Origin: Terriglobia bacterium
GTDB lineage: Bacteria; Acidobacteriota; Terriglobia; 20CM-2-55-15
Reading direction: 5' to 3'
Length of the DNA: 33,257 nt
Assembly (NCBI GenBank): GCA_036496425.1
Contig: DASXLG010000146.1
Coordinates: 1 to 33,257, forward strand
The translations under genes and the position numbers were made by a program. This document shows, in pieces, positions 8,955 to 19,100 of the stretch (positions are counted from its first letter, which is position 1; every line of letters starts with the position of its first letter). A model generated the notes under the pieces. The model searched no databases. It worked only from the letters and a program-made list of their open reading frames with translations, and was not told the origin of the DNA.

Positions 8955-11413
8955 TGGAACGGTATATCTGTATTCATGGACATTTTTATCAACCGCCGCG
9001 GGAAAACGCATGGCTCGAGTTCGTCGAGCTGCAGGACTCCGCCTATCCATACCATGACTGGAACGAGCGCATCAGCGCCGAGTGCTATGCGCCGAACGGG
9101 ATGTCGCGCATTATCGACGGTGACCAGAACATCCTGAAGATCACGAACAACTATGCGCATATCAGTTTCAACTTCGGTCCGACGCTTCTCGCCTGGATGG
9201 CTGAAAAAGCGGCGCGGGCGTACCAGGCCATTCTTGAGGCCGACAAGGACAGCCAGGAGCGCTTCTCCGGACATGGGAGCGCGATAGCGCAGGGCTACAA
9301 CCACGCAATCTTGCCGCTGTGTAACGCGCGGGATAAATACACACAGGTCATCTGGGGTATTCGCGACTTCGAGTACCGCTTCGGCCGTAAACCGGAAGGG
9401 ATGTGGCTGCCCGAGACGGCGGTCGACCTGGAGACGCTCGAAATCCTTGCGGGCCAGGGAATCCGATATACGATTTTGTCGCCCTACCAGGCTAAACGAA
9501 CCCGTAAAATTCGCGGCCGCGCATGGCGTGACGCGAGCGGCGGGAAAGTCGATCCATCGATGCCTTACGAGGTGCGCCTGCCTTCGGGGAAAACCATTGC
9601 GGTGTTCTTTTACGACGGTCCGATCTCTCAGGGGATTGCTTTCGAACATCTGCTCAATAAGGGTGAAAGCTTTGCGGCGCGCCTGCAGTCGGCGTTTTCG
9701 GATTCCCGGCCCTGGCCGCAGATTGTTCACATCGCGACCGACGGCGAAACTTACGGGCATCATCACCGGCAGGGAGATATGGCGCTTGCCTATGCACTGG
9801 ACCAGATCGAATCGAATAACCTGGCCAGGTTGACGAACTACGGAGAATATCTTTCGCTGCATCCGCCGGCCTACGAAGCGGAAATCTGGGAGCGCAGCGC
9901 CTGGAGTTGCTCGCACGGCGTGGAACGCTGGAACAGCAACTGCGGATGCAACTCCGGCGGCCATTCCAATTGGAATCAGGAATGGCGCGGCCCGCTGAGG
10001 CAGGCACTCGACTGGCTGAGAGATACGATCGCAGTGCCATTTGAAACCAAGGGGCGCGAAATATTTCGTGACCCCTGGGAGGCGCGCAACGATTACATCC
10101 AGGTTGTGCTCAACCGGAACGACGAAAATGTTAATTCGTTCTTCGGCCGGCAGGCGACACATGTTCTTTCTCAAGCCGAAAAGATTACCGCCTTGAAACT
10201 GATGGAAATGCAGCGCCACGCGATGCTCATGTACACGAGTTGCGGCTGGTTCTTCGATGAGCTCTCCGGTATCGAGACGACCCAGGTCATTCAGTACGCC
10301 GCTCGCACGCTTCAACTTTTTGAGGAGGTGTTCGGCGAACCAATCGAGCCTGCATTTCTGGATAAGCTCGAGGCTGCGAAAAGCAATATCCCCGAGAACA
10401 AGGACGGCCGCGTTATCTATAACAAGTTTGTCCGGCCGGCGATGGTCGATCGCAAGAAGGTGGCAATTCACTACGGTTTGACGGGCTTGTTCGAGCCTTA
10501 TCCGGAAGAGTCCAAAGTCTACTGCTTCAAAGTGCAGCTCGAAGATTCACAGCGCATCGAATCGGGCCGCTCCAAACTCGTTCTCGGCAAGATCCGGGTT
10601 TCGTCGGAAATCACGCAGGAGTCCGACTTGCTGAGTTTCGGAGCTTTGCATATCGGGGATCATTTGATGAACTGCGGTGTCGCGGAATTTTCAGAAGATG
10701 ACTATGCAGCATTGAAACAGGAAACGGCCGACCCGTTCAATCGCGCCGACTTCCCGGAAATCATCCGCATTCTCGACCGGCACTTCGGCGAATCGACGGA
10801 CTCCTTGCGATCGATCTTCCACGACGATCAACGACAGATCGTGAACATGATTCTCAAGGCCACTCTCTCGGAGGCCGAAGCGGGCTACCGCCATATTTAC
10901 GAAACGCACGCACCGATGATGCGGTTTGTGGCCGATTTGCGTATACCGTTGCCCGCAGCGTTTTCGATGGCTGCGGAATTTGCCCTCAACAGCAGTTTGC
11001 GGCAGGCGTTTCAGGGGTTGGAAACCGTCGATCTCAATCGAATCACCAGCTTGCTCGATGAGGCCCGTAATCAAAGCGTCACCCTGGACGGTACGACTTT
11101 AGGTTTCGCGCTCCGGCGGTCGATCAAGCGATTGTCTGAACAACTTGTCGAAGACAATTCGAACCTCGATTTGATCAAGCGGCTCGAAGCTGCGGCAGGC
11201 CTTGCCCTGAATCTGCCTTTCGAAGTGAACATCTGGCGCGCTCAAAACAACTACTACCAGATCCTGCAGAAGATGTTTCCGCATAAGGTCCAACAGGCAC
11301 AGGAAGGTGACGCCGCGGCGCGCGAATGGGTCGAGCATTTCGCGGCGCTCGGTGCGAATCTTTTAGTCAAGGTGGATGTGCCGGCCATGCCCGAACTGCA
11401 GATAGCGTCGTGA
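8954..11413 (+). CDS. Glycoside hydrolase family 57 protein with DUF3536 domain
   Basis: This 819-residue protein is a predicted alpha-glucan-active enzyme of GH57, a family that includes alpha-amylases, 4-alpha-glucanotransferases and branching enzymes. The N-terminal ~300 residues hold the GH57 motifs: HGHFYQPP near residue 7, the likely nucleophile E154 in GMWLPETAVD and the likely acid D263 in ATDGETYGHHH, equivalent to the DGEKFG motif of the archaeal glucanotransferase. The remaining ~500 residues match the DUF3536 type and are largely uncharacterised. A cysteine-bearing stretch, WSCSHGVERW...CGCNSGG, is distinctive. It sits between treZ and treY with a TGATG overlap at its start. No signal peptide is seen, so it should be cytoplasmic. 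The exact reaction (amylase, transferase or branching) cannot be read from sequence. Confidence 0.88.
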   Translation: MERYICIHGHFYQPPRENAWLEFVELQDSAYPYHDWNERISAECYAPNGMSRIIDGDQNILKITNNYAHISFNFGPTLLAWMAEKAARAYQAILEADKDSQERFSGHGSAIAQGYNHAILPLCNARDKYTQVIWGIRDFEYRFGRKPEGMWLPETAVDLETLEILAGQGIRYTILSPYQAKRTRKIRGRAWRDASGGKVDPSMPYEVRLPSGKTIAVFFYDGPISQGIAFEHLLNKGESFAARLQSAFSDSRPWPQIVHIATDGETYGHHHRQGDMALAYALDQIESNNLARLTNYGEYLSLHPPAYEAEIWERSAWSCSHGVERWNSNCGCNSGGHSNWNQEWRGPLRQALDWLRDTIAVPFETKGREIFRDPWEARNDYIQVVLNRNDENVNSFFGRQATHVLSQAEKITALKLMEMQRHAMLMYTSCGWFFDELSGIETTQVIQYAARTLQLFEEVFGEPIEPAFLDKLEAAKSNIPENKDGRVIYNKFVRPAMVDRKKVAIHYGLTGLFEPYPEESKVYCFKVQLEDSQRIESGRSKLVLGKIRVSSEITQESDLLSFGALHIGDHLMNCGVAEFSEDDYAALKQETADPFNRADFPEIIRILDRHFGESTDSLRSIFHDDQRQIVNMILKATLSEAEAGYRHIYETHAPMMRFVADLRIPLPAAFSMAAEFALNSSLRQAFQGLETVDLNRITSLLDEARNQSVTLDGTTLGFALRRSIKRLSEQLVEDNSNLDLIKRLEAAAGLALNLPFEVNIWRAQNNYYQILQKMFPHKVQQAQEGDAAAREWVEHFAALGANLLVKVDVPAMPELQIAS

Positions 11414-11419
11414 CGTACT

Positions 11420-13858
11420 ATGAGAGTTCCTGTTTCAACTTATCGGGTGCAGTTCAGCCGCAATTTCCGTTTCAGCGATGCGCTGAAGATCGTTGATTAT
11501 CTCTACGGCCTGGGGATCACGGATCTGTACGCGTCGCCGATTCTCAAAGCCAGGCCGGGCAGCACGCATGGCTATGACGTGACGGACCCGACCCAGCTCA
11601 ACCCGGAGGTCGGTACGCCTGAAGAGTTCGACGCGCTATGCCTTGCGCTTCAGGAACACGGGATGGGGCTGCTGCTGGACATCGTTCCGAACCACATGGC
11701 GGCAAGTGTCGAAAACCCGTGGTGGTTCGATTTGCTCGAGAAGGGAGAGGGGTCCTCTTACGCCGAATTCTTCGACGTGAATTGGGAATCGAAGAAGGTA
11801 CTGCTGCCGATCCTAGGCAAACCTTACGGCGAGGCTCTCGAGGATCAGGAACTCCAGATCCGAATCGTCAACGGGCGGCCCGTACTTCAGTACTATGAAC
11901 AGCGGTTGCCGATCGCTGCGGGCGCCGAGAACCTCAGCGGCGACGCCGTCGATCGCGTTCTTTCGCGCCAGCACTACCGGCTTGCCTATTGGCGCAAGGC
12001 TTCCGATGCGATCAACTATCGGCGTTTTTTCGACATTAACGACCTGGTTGCCTTACGGACCGAACGTGACGATGTGTTTCATGCCACACACGGGTTCGTA
12101 TTGAAGCTCGTCGCGCAAAAGAAAGTCACCGGCCTCCGCATCGATCATATCGACGGCTTGAAAGATCCGGAGGGATATCTCGAACGGCTGCCCGAGGTGT
12201 ATGTAAACGTCGAAAAAATCCTGTCCGCGAACGAAAGTCTTCCATGCGGCTGGCGGGCTTTTGGAACAACCGGCTACGACTTTACAAACTATGTGAACGG
12301 AGCGTTCGTCGATCGCAAGGGTTTTAACGAGCTCGAAAAGATTTATGCGCAACTGACCGGAACGGCCGCGAGCTTTACGGATGTGTTCCGCGAGCGCAAG
12401 CGGCAGGTCATGCGGGAGCTTTTTGCCGGAGAAGTGCGTACGCTCCTTGGCCTTCTCGCGGAACTTGCGGAGCAGGACCGGCATGCCAGAGATCTTCGAA
12501 GCGAAGATCTGCGGGAAGCCTTTGTGTCGGTTACCGCGTGTCTTCCGGTTTACCGGACGTACCTCCGCGATACAGACATTTCGCCAACCGACCGCGCCAC
12601 TATCGAAGACGCCGTTACAGCAGCAGGCCAGGGCGCCGCATTCGACTTCCTGCGCCGCGTTCTGCTGGTCGAGCCTGCGTGGTACCTGCAGCATCAGAAG
12701 CCCGAGTATCTCGACTTCGTGATGCGCTGGCAACAGTTCACGGGTCCAGTCATGGCGAAAGGTCTTGAGGACACGGCGTTTTATGTGCGGAATCCACTCG
12801 TCTCTTTGAACGAAGTCGGCGGCAATTCCAGTGGTCCGGAGCCCTATTTCGGTGTTGAAGAATTTCACCGCCGCAATTTAAAGCGCCATGCAGAGTGGCC
12901 CGATACGATGAATGCGACGTCCACGCACGATACGAAACGCAGCGAGGATGTGCGCGCCAGAATCAATGTGTTATCCGAGCTGCCGGAGGAATGGGCGGCC
13001 GCGGTGCGGCGCTGGATGCTGATGAATCCCAGCGAAACGGCGCCCGATCCTAACGAGCAGATCCTTATTTATCAATCGTTGCTTGGCGCGTGGCCGATCG
13101 AGTTGGAACGGATGAAGCAATACATGACGAAAGCGCTGCGCGAGGCGAAAACACATACAAGCTGGACCGGCATCAATGAAGAGTACGAGGGCCGGGTGTT
13201 CCGGTTCCTGGAGTCGCTTTACGCCCGTAAGGAGTTTTTTGCGGATTTCGCACAGCTGCATAAAAGGGTCGCATACTACGGCGCCCTGTCCTCGCTTTCG
13301 CAACTCGTTCTGAAGATCGCGTCGCCCGGCCTGCCGGACTTCTACCAGGGGACCGAGCTCTGGGACCTGAGTCTTGCCGATCCCGACAACCGTCGCGCCG
13401 TCGATTTCTCCTCGCGAACGAACTTGCTGCAGGAACTCCAGAAAAGCACCGACTGCAATGACTTGCTGAAACATTGGCAGGATGGACGCCTGAAGATGTA
13501 TGTCACACAGAAGCTGCTCCATTTTCGCCGGGAGCGGGCTGACTTGTTCCGCGAGGGTGAATACATTCCGCTGCATGTCAGCGGCGCTCGCGCCGAACAT
13601 GTCGTCGCTTTTGCCCGCCATCTGCATGACCGATGGTGCATCGTTGCTGTACCGAGACTCTATGCTTCACTGACCCCTGCCGGATCACCGCCGCTCGGAG
13701 AAGAAATCTGGAAGGACACGCAGATTGAAGTTCCGCAAGGCGCTCCGCCGTCCTGGACAGACGTGCTCGGCGGGAGCGCGCCCGTTTCCCAAACGACAGC
13801 ATCCGTCCTGTTCCGCAAATTGCCGCTAGCCCTGCTCAGCGCAACGGATTACAGCTAA
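11420..13858 (+). CDS. treY: Malto-oligosyltrehalose synthase (GH13_26)
   Basis: TreY isomerises the reducing-end alpha-1,4 bond of a maltooligosaccharide to alpha,alpha-1,1, making the substrate of TreZ. The 812-residue protein starts with the family signature VPVSTYRVQFSRNF, followed by LYASPILKARPGSTHGYDV. Catalytic residues are D242 (LRIDHIDGL), E265 (YVNVEKIL) and D504 (TSTHDTKRSED). FYQGTELWDLSLADPDNRR near the C-terminus is also typical of TreY. The gap to the preceding gene is only 6 bases and no strong ribosome site is visible, so translation is probably coupled. It is the last gene of the operon. Its stop overlaps by four bases the stop of the convergent gene that follows, and no hairpin terminator is visible between them. 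Confidence 0.95.
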   Translation: MRVPVSTYRVQFSRNFRFSDALKIVDYLYGLGITDLYASPILKARPGSTHGYDVTDPTQLNPEVGTPEEFDALCLALQEHGMGLLLDIVPNHMAASVENPWWFDLLEKGEGSSYAEFFDVNWESKKVLLPILGKPYGEALEDQELQIRIVNGRPVLQYYEQRLPIAAGAENLSGDAVDRVLSRQHYRLAYWRKASDAINYRRFFDINDLVALRTERDDVFHATHGFVLKLVAQKKVTGLRIDHIDGLKDPEGYLERLPEVYVNVEKILSANESLPCGWRAFGTTGYDFTNYVNGAFVDRKGFNELEKIYAQLTGTAASFTDVFRERKRQVMRELFAGEVRTLLGLLAELAEQDRHARDLRSEDLREAFVSVTACLPVYRTYLRDTDISPTDRATIEDAVTAAGQGAAFDFLRRVLLVEPAWYLQHQKPEYLDFVMRWQQFTGPVMAKGLEDTAFYVRNPLVSLNEVGGNSSGPEPYFGVEEFHRRNLKRHAEWPDTMNATSTHDTKRSEDVRARINVLSELPEEWAAAVRRWMLMNPSETAPDPNEQILIYQSLLGAWPIELERMKQYMTKALREAKTHTSWTGINEEYEGRVFRFLESLYARKEFFADFAQLHKRVAYYGALSSLSQLVLKIASPGLPDFYQGTELWDLSLADPDNRRAVDFSSRTNLLQELQKSTDCNDLLKHWQDGRLKMYVTQKLLHFRRERADLFREGEYIPLHVSGARAEHVVAFARHLHDRWCIVAVPRLYASLTPAGSPPLGEEIWKDTQIEVPQGAPPSWTDVLGGSAPVSQTTASVLFRKLPLALLSATDYS

Positions 13859-14796
13859 TTTAATCGATCAACCGGAAAGCTCGTTTGCGCCGCGCCTTCG
13901 AAGGCAAGCGCGATGGCGGCGAAGCACGACGAATCTGAATTGAATACGATGTATTCATAGTCCCGATCGGCGGTCTCATTCGAAAGCGAGAAGAATTGAT
14001 GGGCGAATAACGCCTGGTGCGTTCCGCCATTCATGATGATCGAGCGCGTCGCGATCGTGGTTCCATTTGCGGCCTTGAGCGTCGCCCGGATCGATGCCGG
14101 CTCGGTTCCCGTGTTCACAATAGCGAACGCGACATCGAGCCCGCCCTTGGTGTGAACCCGCGGTATCAGGAATCGCGAAAGATCGGGAGCACTGGCCGCA
14201 ATTCCGATACGAGACAGCAGGCCATCGGTTTTGCCGTCCCGCACTTCAAAGAATGTCGTGATGCTCACAGTTCCGGTCGCGATCAGCCTGCCCCATCCGA
14301 TCGACCCGGATGACGGTGTGGTCGCGGGACTGACGCCTCCGCTGATGACCAGCACATGACCGGCGGGTAATGTGATCGATGGCACCGTTCCGGTGAACTC
14401 CATCGCGGTTCCGAGGTCGGCGGCCATGGGTACGCTCCAAAGATCACCGTCTTCGTTGTAGAAGGCTCCAGTCAGCGCCGCAACCGACGCCCCGGTATTA
14501 ACGACCTCCACAATCGTTGAATATTTAGTGACACCGCCATCGAAACTGCCGATAGCGATTTGCGGAATCACTTTGGTGATGGAGTCTGTTGCATTCGATG
14601 GGGCTGCGGCGGCCGACAGGTCCACTTTCGACGATCTGGTCCATTCCGCGGCTTTGAACGCCGCGATAGCAAACACTAGAGTCGCGATCGCAGCGGCTGC
14701 AGCGGTCTTGTTTAGTGTCTTGCTATAAAGGATGGAGTCCCCCAATGGAAAAGCCGGTTGCTCTGTTCGATTTGTCGGATAAAGCCCTACCCGCAA
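13855..14796 (-). CDS. Secreted protein with two tandem beta-domains, function unknown
   Basis: This protein of about 313 residues has a hydrophobic N-terminal segment (AAAAAIATLVFAIAAFKAAEW), probably a signal peptide or anchor. Two similar segments follow. The first starts IPQIAIGSFDGGVTKYSTIVEVVNTG and continues with FYNEDGDLWSVP. The second starts with LIPRVHTKGGLDVAFAIVNTG. These resemble a repeated beta-sandwich-like module common in acidobacterial secreted proteins (family memory, not a search result). No catalytic motif is seen. The first codon is uncertain: TTG at 14796 gives the longest form, and TTG at 14745 gives a shorter one beginning closer to the hydrophobic segment. The gene converges on treY and overlaps its stop by four bases. 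It appears to be a single-gene unit. Confidence 0.7.
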   Translation of the reverse strand: MRVGLYPTNRTEQPAFPLGDSILYSKTLNKTAAAAAIATLVFAIAAFKAAEWTRSSKVDLSAAAAPSNATDSITKVIPQIAIGSFDGGVTKYSTIVEVVNTGASVAALTGAFYNEDGDLWSVPMAADLGTAMEFTGTVPSITLPAGHVLVISGGVSPATTPSSGSIGWGRLIATGTVSITTFFEVRDGKTDGLLSRIGIAASAPDLSRFLIPRVHTKGGLDVAFAIVNTGTEPASIRATLKAANGTTIATRSIIMNGGTHQALFAHQFFSLSNETADRDYEYIVFNSDSSCFAAIALAFEGAAQTSFPVDRLN

Positions 14797-14871
14797 AAAC
14801 GCAACTCACTGATGTAATTACTTTATTCCATTTTCTACACTTTCTCTTACATAGATCTGAAAGGGGACTGA

Positions 14872-15162
14872 ATGCCGAAAATATTCGTCGGAAATATTCC
14901 TCATGCTTCCTCGGATGCGGAGCTGCAACAATGGGTGGAGACGCAAGGATTCCAGGTTGAATCTGCCCAGATAATTCGCGATCGCTCAACAGGGCAATCC
15001 CGCGGATTTGGGTTCGTCGTTATCAACGAGGACTCGAAGATGAAGGACGCGATCTCGGCGCTCAACGGACAGCGCATGGGCGGGCGGGTTTTGACCGTGA
15101 ACGAGGCCTTGCCGCAAGCTACGCGCAGTGATGGTGGAGGCGGATATAGGGCGAGTCGGTAG
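14872..15162 (+). CDS. Small RRM-domain RNA-binding protein
   Basis: The 96-residue protein is almost entirely one RNA recognition motif. RNP2 is IFVGNI (residues 4-9) and RNP1 is RGFGFVVI (residues 44-51). A short Gly/Arg-containing tail (SDGGGGYRASR) follows. Bacterial and cyanobacterial proteins of this type bind single-stranded RNA in the cytoplasm and are often linked to cold or stress responses; the target here is unknown. The ATG has a good ribosome site (AAGGGGA, 5 bases upstream). It stands alone between divergent and convergent neighbours, with a hairpin behind it at 15186-15211. Confidence 0.92.
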   Translation: MPKIFVGNIPHASSDAELQQWVETQGFQVESAQIIRDRSTGQSRGFGFVVINEDSKMKDAISALNGQRMGGRVLTVNEALPQATRSDGGGGYRASR

Positions 15163-15185
15163 ACGGATCTTCCGCAACGCGATGC

Positions 15186-15211
15186 AGCCGTCCGGTTTCG
15201 GCCGGGCGGCT
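15186..15211. terminator. GC-rich hairpin between convergent genes
   Basis: AGCCGTCCGG at 15186-15195 pairs with CCGGGCGGCT at 15202-15211, with one G-T pair on the + transcript and a 6-base loop. It lies 24 bases after the RRM gene stop and overlaps the stop of the convergent HDAC-like gene. There is no clear T-run on either side, so its role as a shared terminator is inferred. Confidence 0.45.
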
Positions 15212-16142
15212 AAATCAGCGCGGCGATGTGACTTTTCGCGGACCCACCCAGCAGTTCCAGATTGTAGCCGCCTTCCAATAAGCCCACCACGCGGCCCGCA
15301 GCATGCTTCCCGGCGATTTCAAGAACTTCTTTCGTCATTTCCGAAAAATCGTCATCTTCAAGCATCAGCCCGCCCAGAGGATCGCCCCGCCTCGAATCAA
15401 ATCCAGCCGAAATGATAATCAGGTCCGGAGGAAATCTCTGTTCGATCTGGCGCAACGCATCCGAGAACGCATGACGGTGCTGGCGCGCGGGAGTGCCCGT
15501 CGGTAAAGGCACGTTCAACGTCGTTCCTTCGCCTTTGCCGCCGCCGCGCTCATCGGCCGAGCCTGTACCGGGATAGTACGGATATTGGTGCGTTGAAAAA
15601 TAGAAGACCGTCGGATCGTTCCAGAAAATGTCCTGCGTGCCGTTGCCGTGGTGCACGTCCCAGTCGATGATCAGCACCCGTTCAACGCCATATCTGGCCT
15701 GGGCGTACCTGGCCCCGATCGCCGCGTTGTTGAACAGACAGAATCCCATTGCGTTGGTGATCGTTGCGTGATGACCGGGAGGCCGGATAACACAGAATGC
15801 GCGGCCTCCCTCCTCAGCCATAACCGCATCGATTGCAGTGATGGCAGCTCCCGCCGCAAGTTTCGCGACTTCAAAAGACGCCGGGCTGATGCGGGTATCG
15901 ACGTCGACAAAGCTTTCGCCTCGCGCACAAAGTGATTCCAGGTGATAAACCAACTCTTCCCGATGGCACCGCGCAATCTCGTCGTTATTCGCCGGTCTTG
16001 GCGTGCGCCGGACGAGCCGTTTGGAAAGGCTTTCGTCCTTCTCGATCGCCTTGAGAATCGATTCGAGACGGCGCGCATTTTCCGGATGAGCGCCGGTTTC
16101 ATGCTGGAGGTACATGGAGTCGTAAATCAGGGAGACGGCCAT
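15210..16142 (-). CDS. Histone deacetylase-family amidohydrolase
   Basis: This 310-residue zinc-dependent deacetylase has the arginase/HDAC fold, of the bacterial class II-like type (acetoin-utilisation/acetylpolyamine amidohydrolase relatives). Visible motifs are HPENARRL near residue 19, the catalytic His pair in RPPGHHA (H124, H125), the zinc ligands D162 and H164 in DWDVHHGNGTQ, D249 in SAGFD, and the transition-state tyrosine Y293 in LLEGGY. All active-site residues are present, so it should be active. The substrate could be acetyl-lysine, an acetylpolyamine or another N-acyl amide; sequence does not decide. It starts 5 bases after the stop of the RND pump gene on the same strand and is probably co-transcribed with it. 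Confidence 0.92.
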   Translation of the reverse strand: MAVSLIYDSMYLQHETGAHPENARRLESILKAIEKDESLSKRLVRRTPRPANNDEIARCHREELVYHLESLCARGESFVDVDTRISPASFEVAKLAAGAAITAIDAVMAEEGGRAFCVIRPPGHHATITNAMGFCLFNNAAIGARYAQARYGVERVLIIDWDVHHGNGTQDIFWNDPTVFYFSTHQYPYYPGTGSADERGGGKGEGTTLNVPLPTGTPARQHRHAFSDALRQIEQRFPPDLIIISAGFDSRRGDPLGGLMLEDDDFSEMTKEVLEIAGKHAAGRVVGLLEGGYNLELLGGSAKSHIAALI

Positions 16143-16147
16143 ATGGA

Positions 16148-19100
16148 CTAAACGCCAGGGGCGGGCGCGGCACGTCCGTCGGCGCGCCCATTGCCGTCGA
16201 TCATCAGGTACACGACGGGCAGCACGAACAAGGTGAGCAGGGTTGCCGTGATGAGTCCTCCGATGATGACGACCGCAAGTGGCTTCTGAGTCTCCGAGCC
16301 GACGCCATGCGAAAGGGCCATCGGCAATAGTCCCAGCATGGCCAGCGTCCCGGTCATCAATACTGTCCGCAACCGGACAAGCGCCCCGTTCAGCACGGCT
16401 TCGTATGTTTTCATGCCTTCGTCGCGAAGCTGGTTGAAATAGCTGACCATGACCACGCCGTTCAGGACTGCCTGGCCAAACAGCGCGATGAAGCCGATTG
16501 CAGCGGACACGCTGAGGTTGATCCCTGTCGCTTTCAAGGCAAAGATGCCTCCGATCAGGGCGAAGGGCACATTCATCAGGATCAGGGTCGCGTTCCTGGC
16601 GGAGCCGAACGCGTTGAACAGCAGGGCGAAGATCAGCAATACGCTCACCGGTACAATTAAGGCCAGACGCCTCATCGCGCGCTGCTGATTTTCGAATTCG
16701 CCGCCCCAGGTGATGTAGTAACCGGCTGGAAGGTGGATGTCCCGCGCAACGCGGCTCTGCATTTCGGCTACGAGACTGCCCATGTCCCGGTTTTCGATAA
16801 ACACTCCGATGGCCATGACCCGCGTGCCCAACTCGCGGCTGATGTTCATGCTGCCCTGTTTTGACGAGATAGTCGCAAGCTCGTCAAGCGGAATCCGCGC
16901 GCCATCGGGGGTGTCCACCAGTATCTTTTTGATAGCGTCAATCCCGCGTTCCTCCTCCTTCAGCCGGACGGCGACGGCGAATCGTTTGTCGCCTTCCCAT
17001 ACTTCAGTAGCTTCTTTTCCGCCGAGCGCCGTCTCGATAACATCCTGAATATCGGCCACATTCAGGCCATACCGGGCGCATTTCGCCCGGTCCACTTCGA
17101 TCTGCAGTTGCGGAACCTGTCCCGCCCGGTCGATATAAGCCCGCCCGACGCCGCGGATATGGGCGATGGCGCGGAGCACATCTTCGGTTTGTGTACGCAA
17201 TTCGTCGCCATTCGGGCCGAATACTTTGATCACGATCTGTCCGTCGATCTGAGAGATGCTTTCAAGAACGTTGTCACGTATCGGCTGCGAAAATGAAGAT
17301 TCGACGCCCGGCAGCACGGACAGCTGGCGGGTGAAATCGTCGATCAGCGTTTCGCGCGTCACCCCTCGCGGCCATTCCTCCGGCGGTTTCAGGTCCACAA
17401 AGAACTCGGCCATATTGATTGGCTTCGGGTCGGTTCCATCCTCGGGCCGGCCGGCTTTAGAGGTGACGGTTCGGACGACTTCCGAGTTGTGCAGGATCTC
17501 GCGGACTTTTGCTGCGAGCCGCCTCGTCTCATTCATGGAAATGCCCGGAGGAAAGTTGATGTTCACCCACATCGTTCCTTCGTTCAGTTCGGGGAGGAAC
17601 TCACTCCCGAGCCCCGTCAGGGTCCAGATACTGACGCCGAGCAACACCACGGCTACCATCACGATGACTCCACGATTGACCAGCGCCCAGGTCAATGCCG
17701 GGCGATAGAACCGCTTGCAGGTACGGATGACGGCGTTTTCCTTTTCCGAGATGCCCTTGCGCAGGAAAAAGTAACAAAGCAGCGGAACCAGGGAGAGTGA
17801 GAACAACAGTGAACCGACCAGTGCCGACGTCACCGTCCATGCCATGGGCGCAAAAATACGGCCTTCATGACGTTGAAGCGTGAAAATCGGAATGTGAGCG
17901 GTAATGATGATCAGCATCGAAAAGAAGGTCGGTCGCCCCACTTCGATAGTGGCGTTGAGGATTACTTGTTTCAGAGCGCGCAGATCGCGTTTGAAATTCG
18001 GTTGATGGCTGGAATGTTCCGCCAGTTTACGGAAGACATTTTCGACGACGATCACCGCTCCATCCACGATAATTCCGAAATCCATTGCGCCTAATGAGAG
18101 CAGATTGGCGGGAATGCCGCGCAACGTCAGACCCGTGAATGTTGCCAGCAGAGACAGCGGAATCATCAACGCCACGATCAGCGCCGCCCGCATGCTTCCG
18201 AGGAAGACGAGCAGCACCGCTGTGACGAGGATCGCGCCTTCGAGGAGGTTTCTGAAGACGGTGTGGAGCGTCGTATTGATCAACCAGGTCCGGTCGTAAA
18301 TCGGCACGATCGCGACTCCCGTGGGCAGCACGCCGGAATTCAAGGTGTCGATCTTCGCTTTCAGGTCCGCGAGGACGACCGACGGATTCTCGCCTTTTCG
18401 CATCAGCACCAGGCCGGTGACCACATCATCTTCTTTGTCCTGGCCGGTGAGCCCCTGGCGGGGAACGCCGCCCGTTTCGATGGCGCTGATATCCCGGACC
18501 AGCAAAGGCGTTCCTCCGTGCTGGGCAACGACGATGTTGCCGATGTCGCCGGCGGACTGCAGCAGACCGATTCCTCGAATCAGGTACTGCTGTTCGCCTT
18601 TGTCCACGTACCCGCCGCCGGCGTTCGAGCTGCCACGGCCGAGCGCCGTGAAGAGTTGCTGCAGCGTGACTCCATATGCCTTCATTCTGGCAAGGTCCGG
18701 TTCGACCTGATACCGCTTGATGAAGCCGCCGTAAGTCACGACGTCGGCCACTCCGGCAACCGTTTTGAGCTGCCGTGCGATGGTCCAGTCTTGAATGGAT
18801 CGCAACTCCGTCGGCGACGTGTCACCCTGCAACCTGTACCTGTAAATCTCGCCGATCGGCGTCGCCAATGGGCCAAGGTCGGGCGAAACGCCCGGAGGCA
18901 GATCGACATCCCGGAGCCGTTCCAAAACCTGCTGCCGCGAAAAGTAGGCGTCGACAGCGTCGTCGAAGGTCACCGCGATGAAGGACAAGCCGAACTGCGT
19001 GTGGGAAAACAACCGGACCGAATGGGGAATTCCGCTGAGCCCGATCTCGATAGGTATGGTGACCTGTTTCTCCACTTCTTCCGCAGCGCGGCCGGGAAAA

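Noticed and set aside
8909-10471. Long minus-strand frame (520 codons) opposite the GH57 gene
   Set aside because: It is antisense to conserved GH57 motifs in a GC-rich gene. Its composition is rich in R, H and P without domain features.
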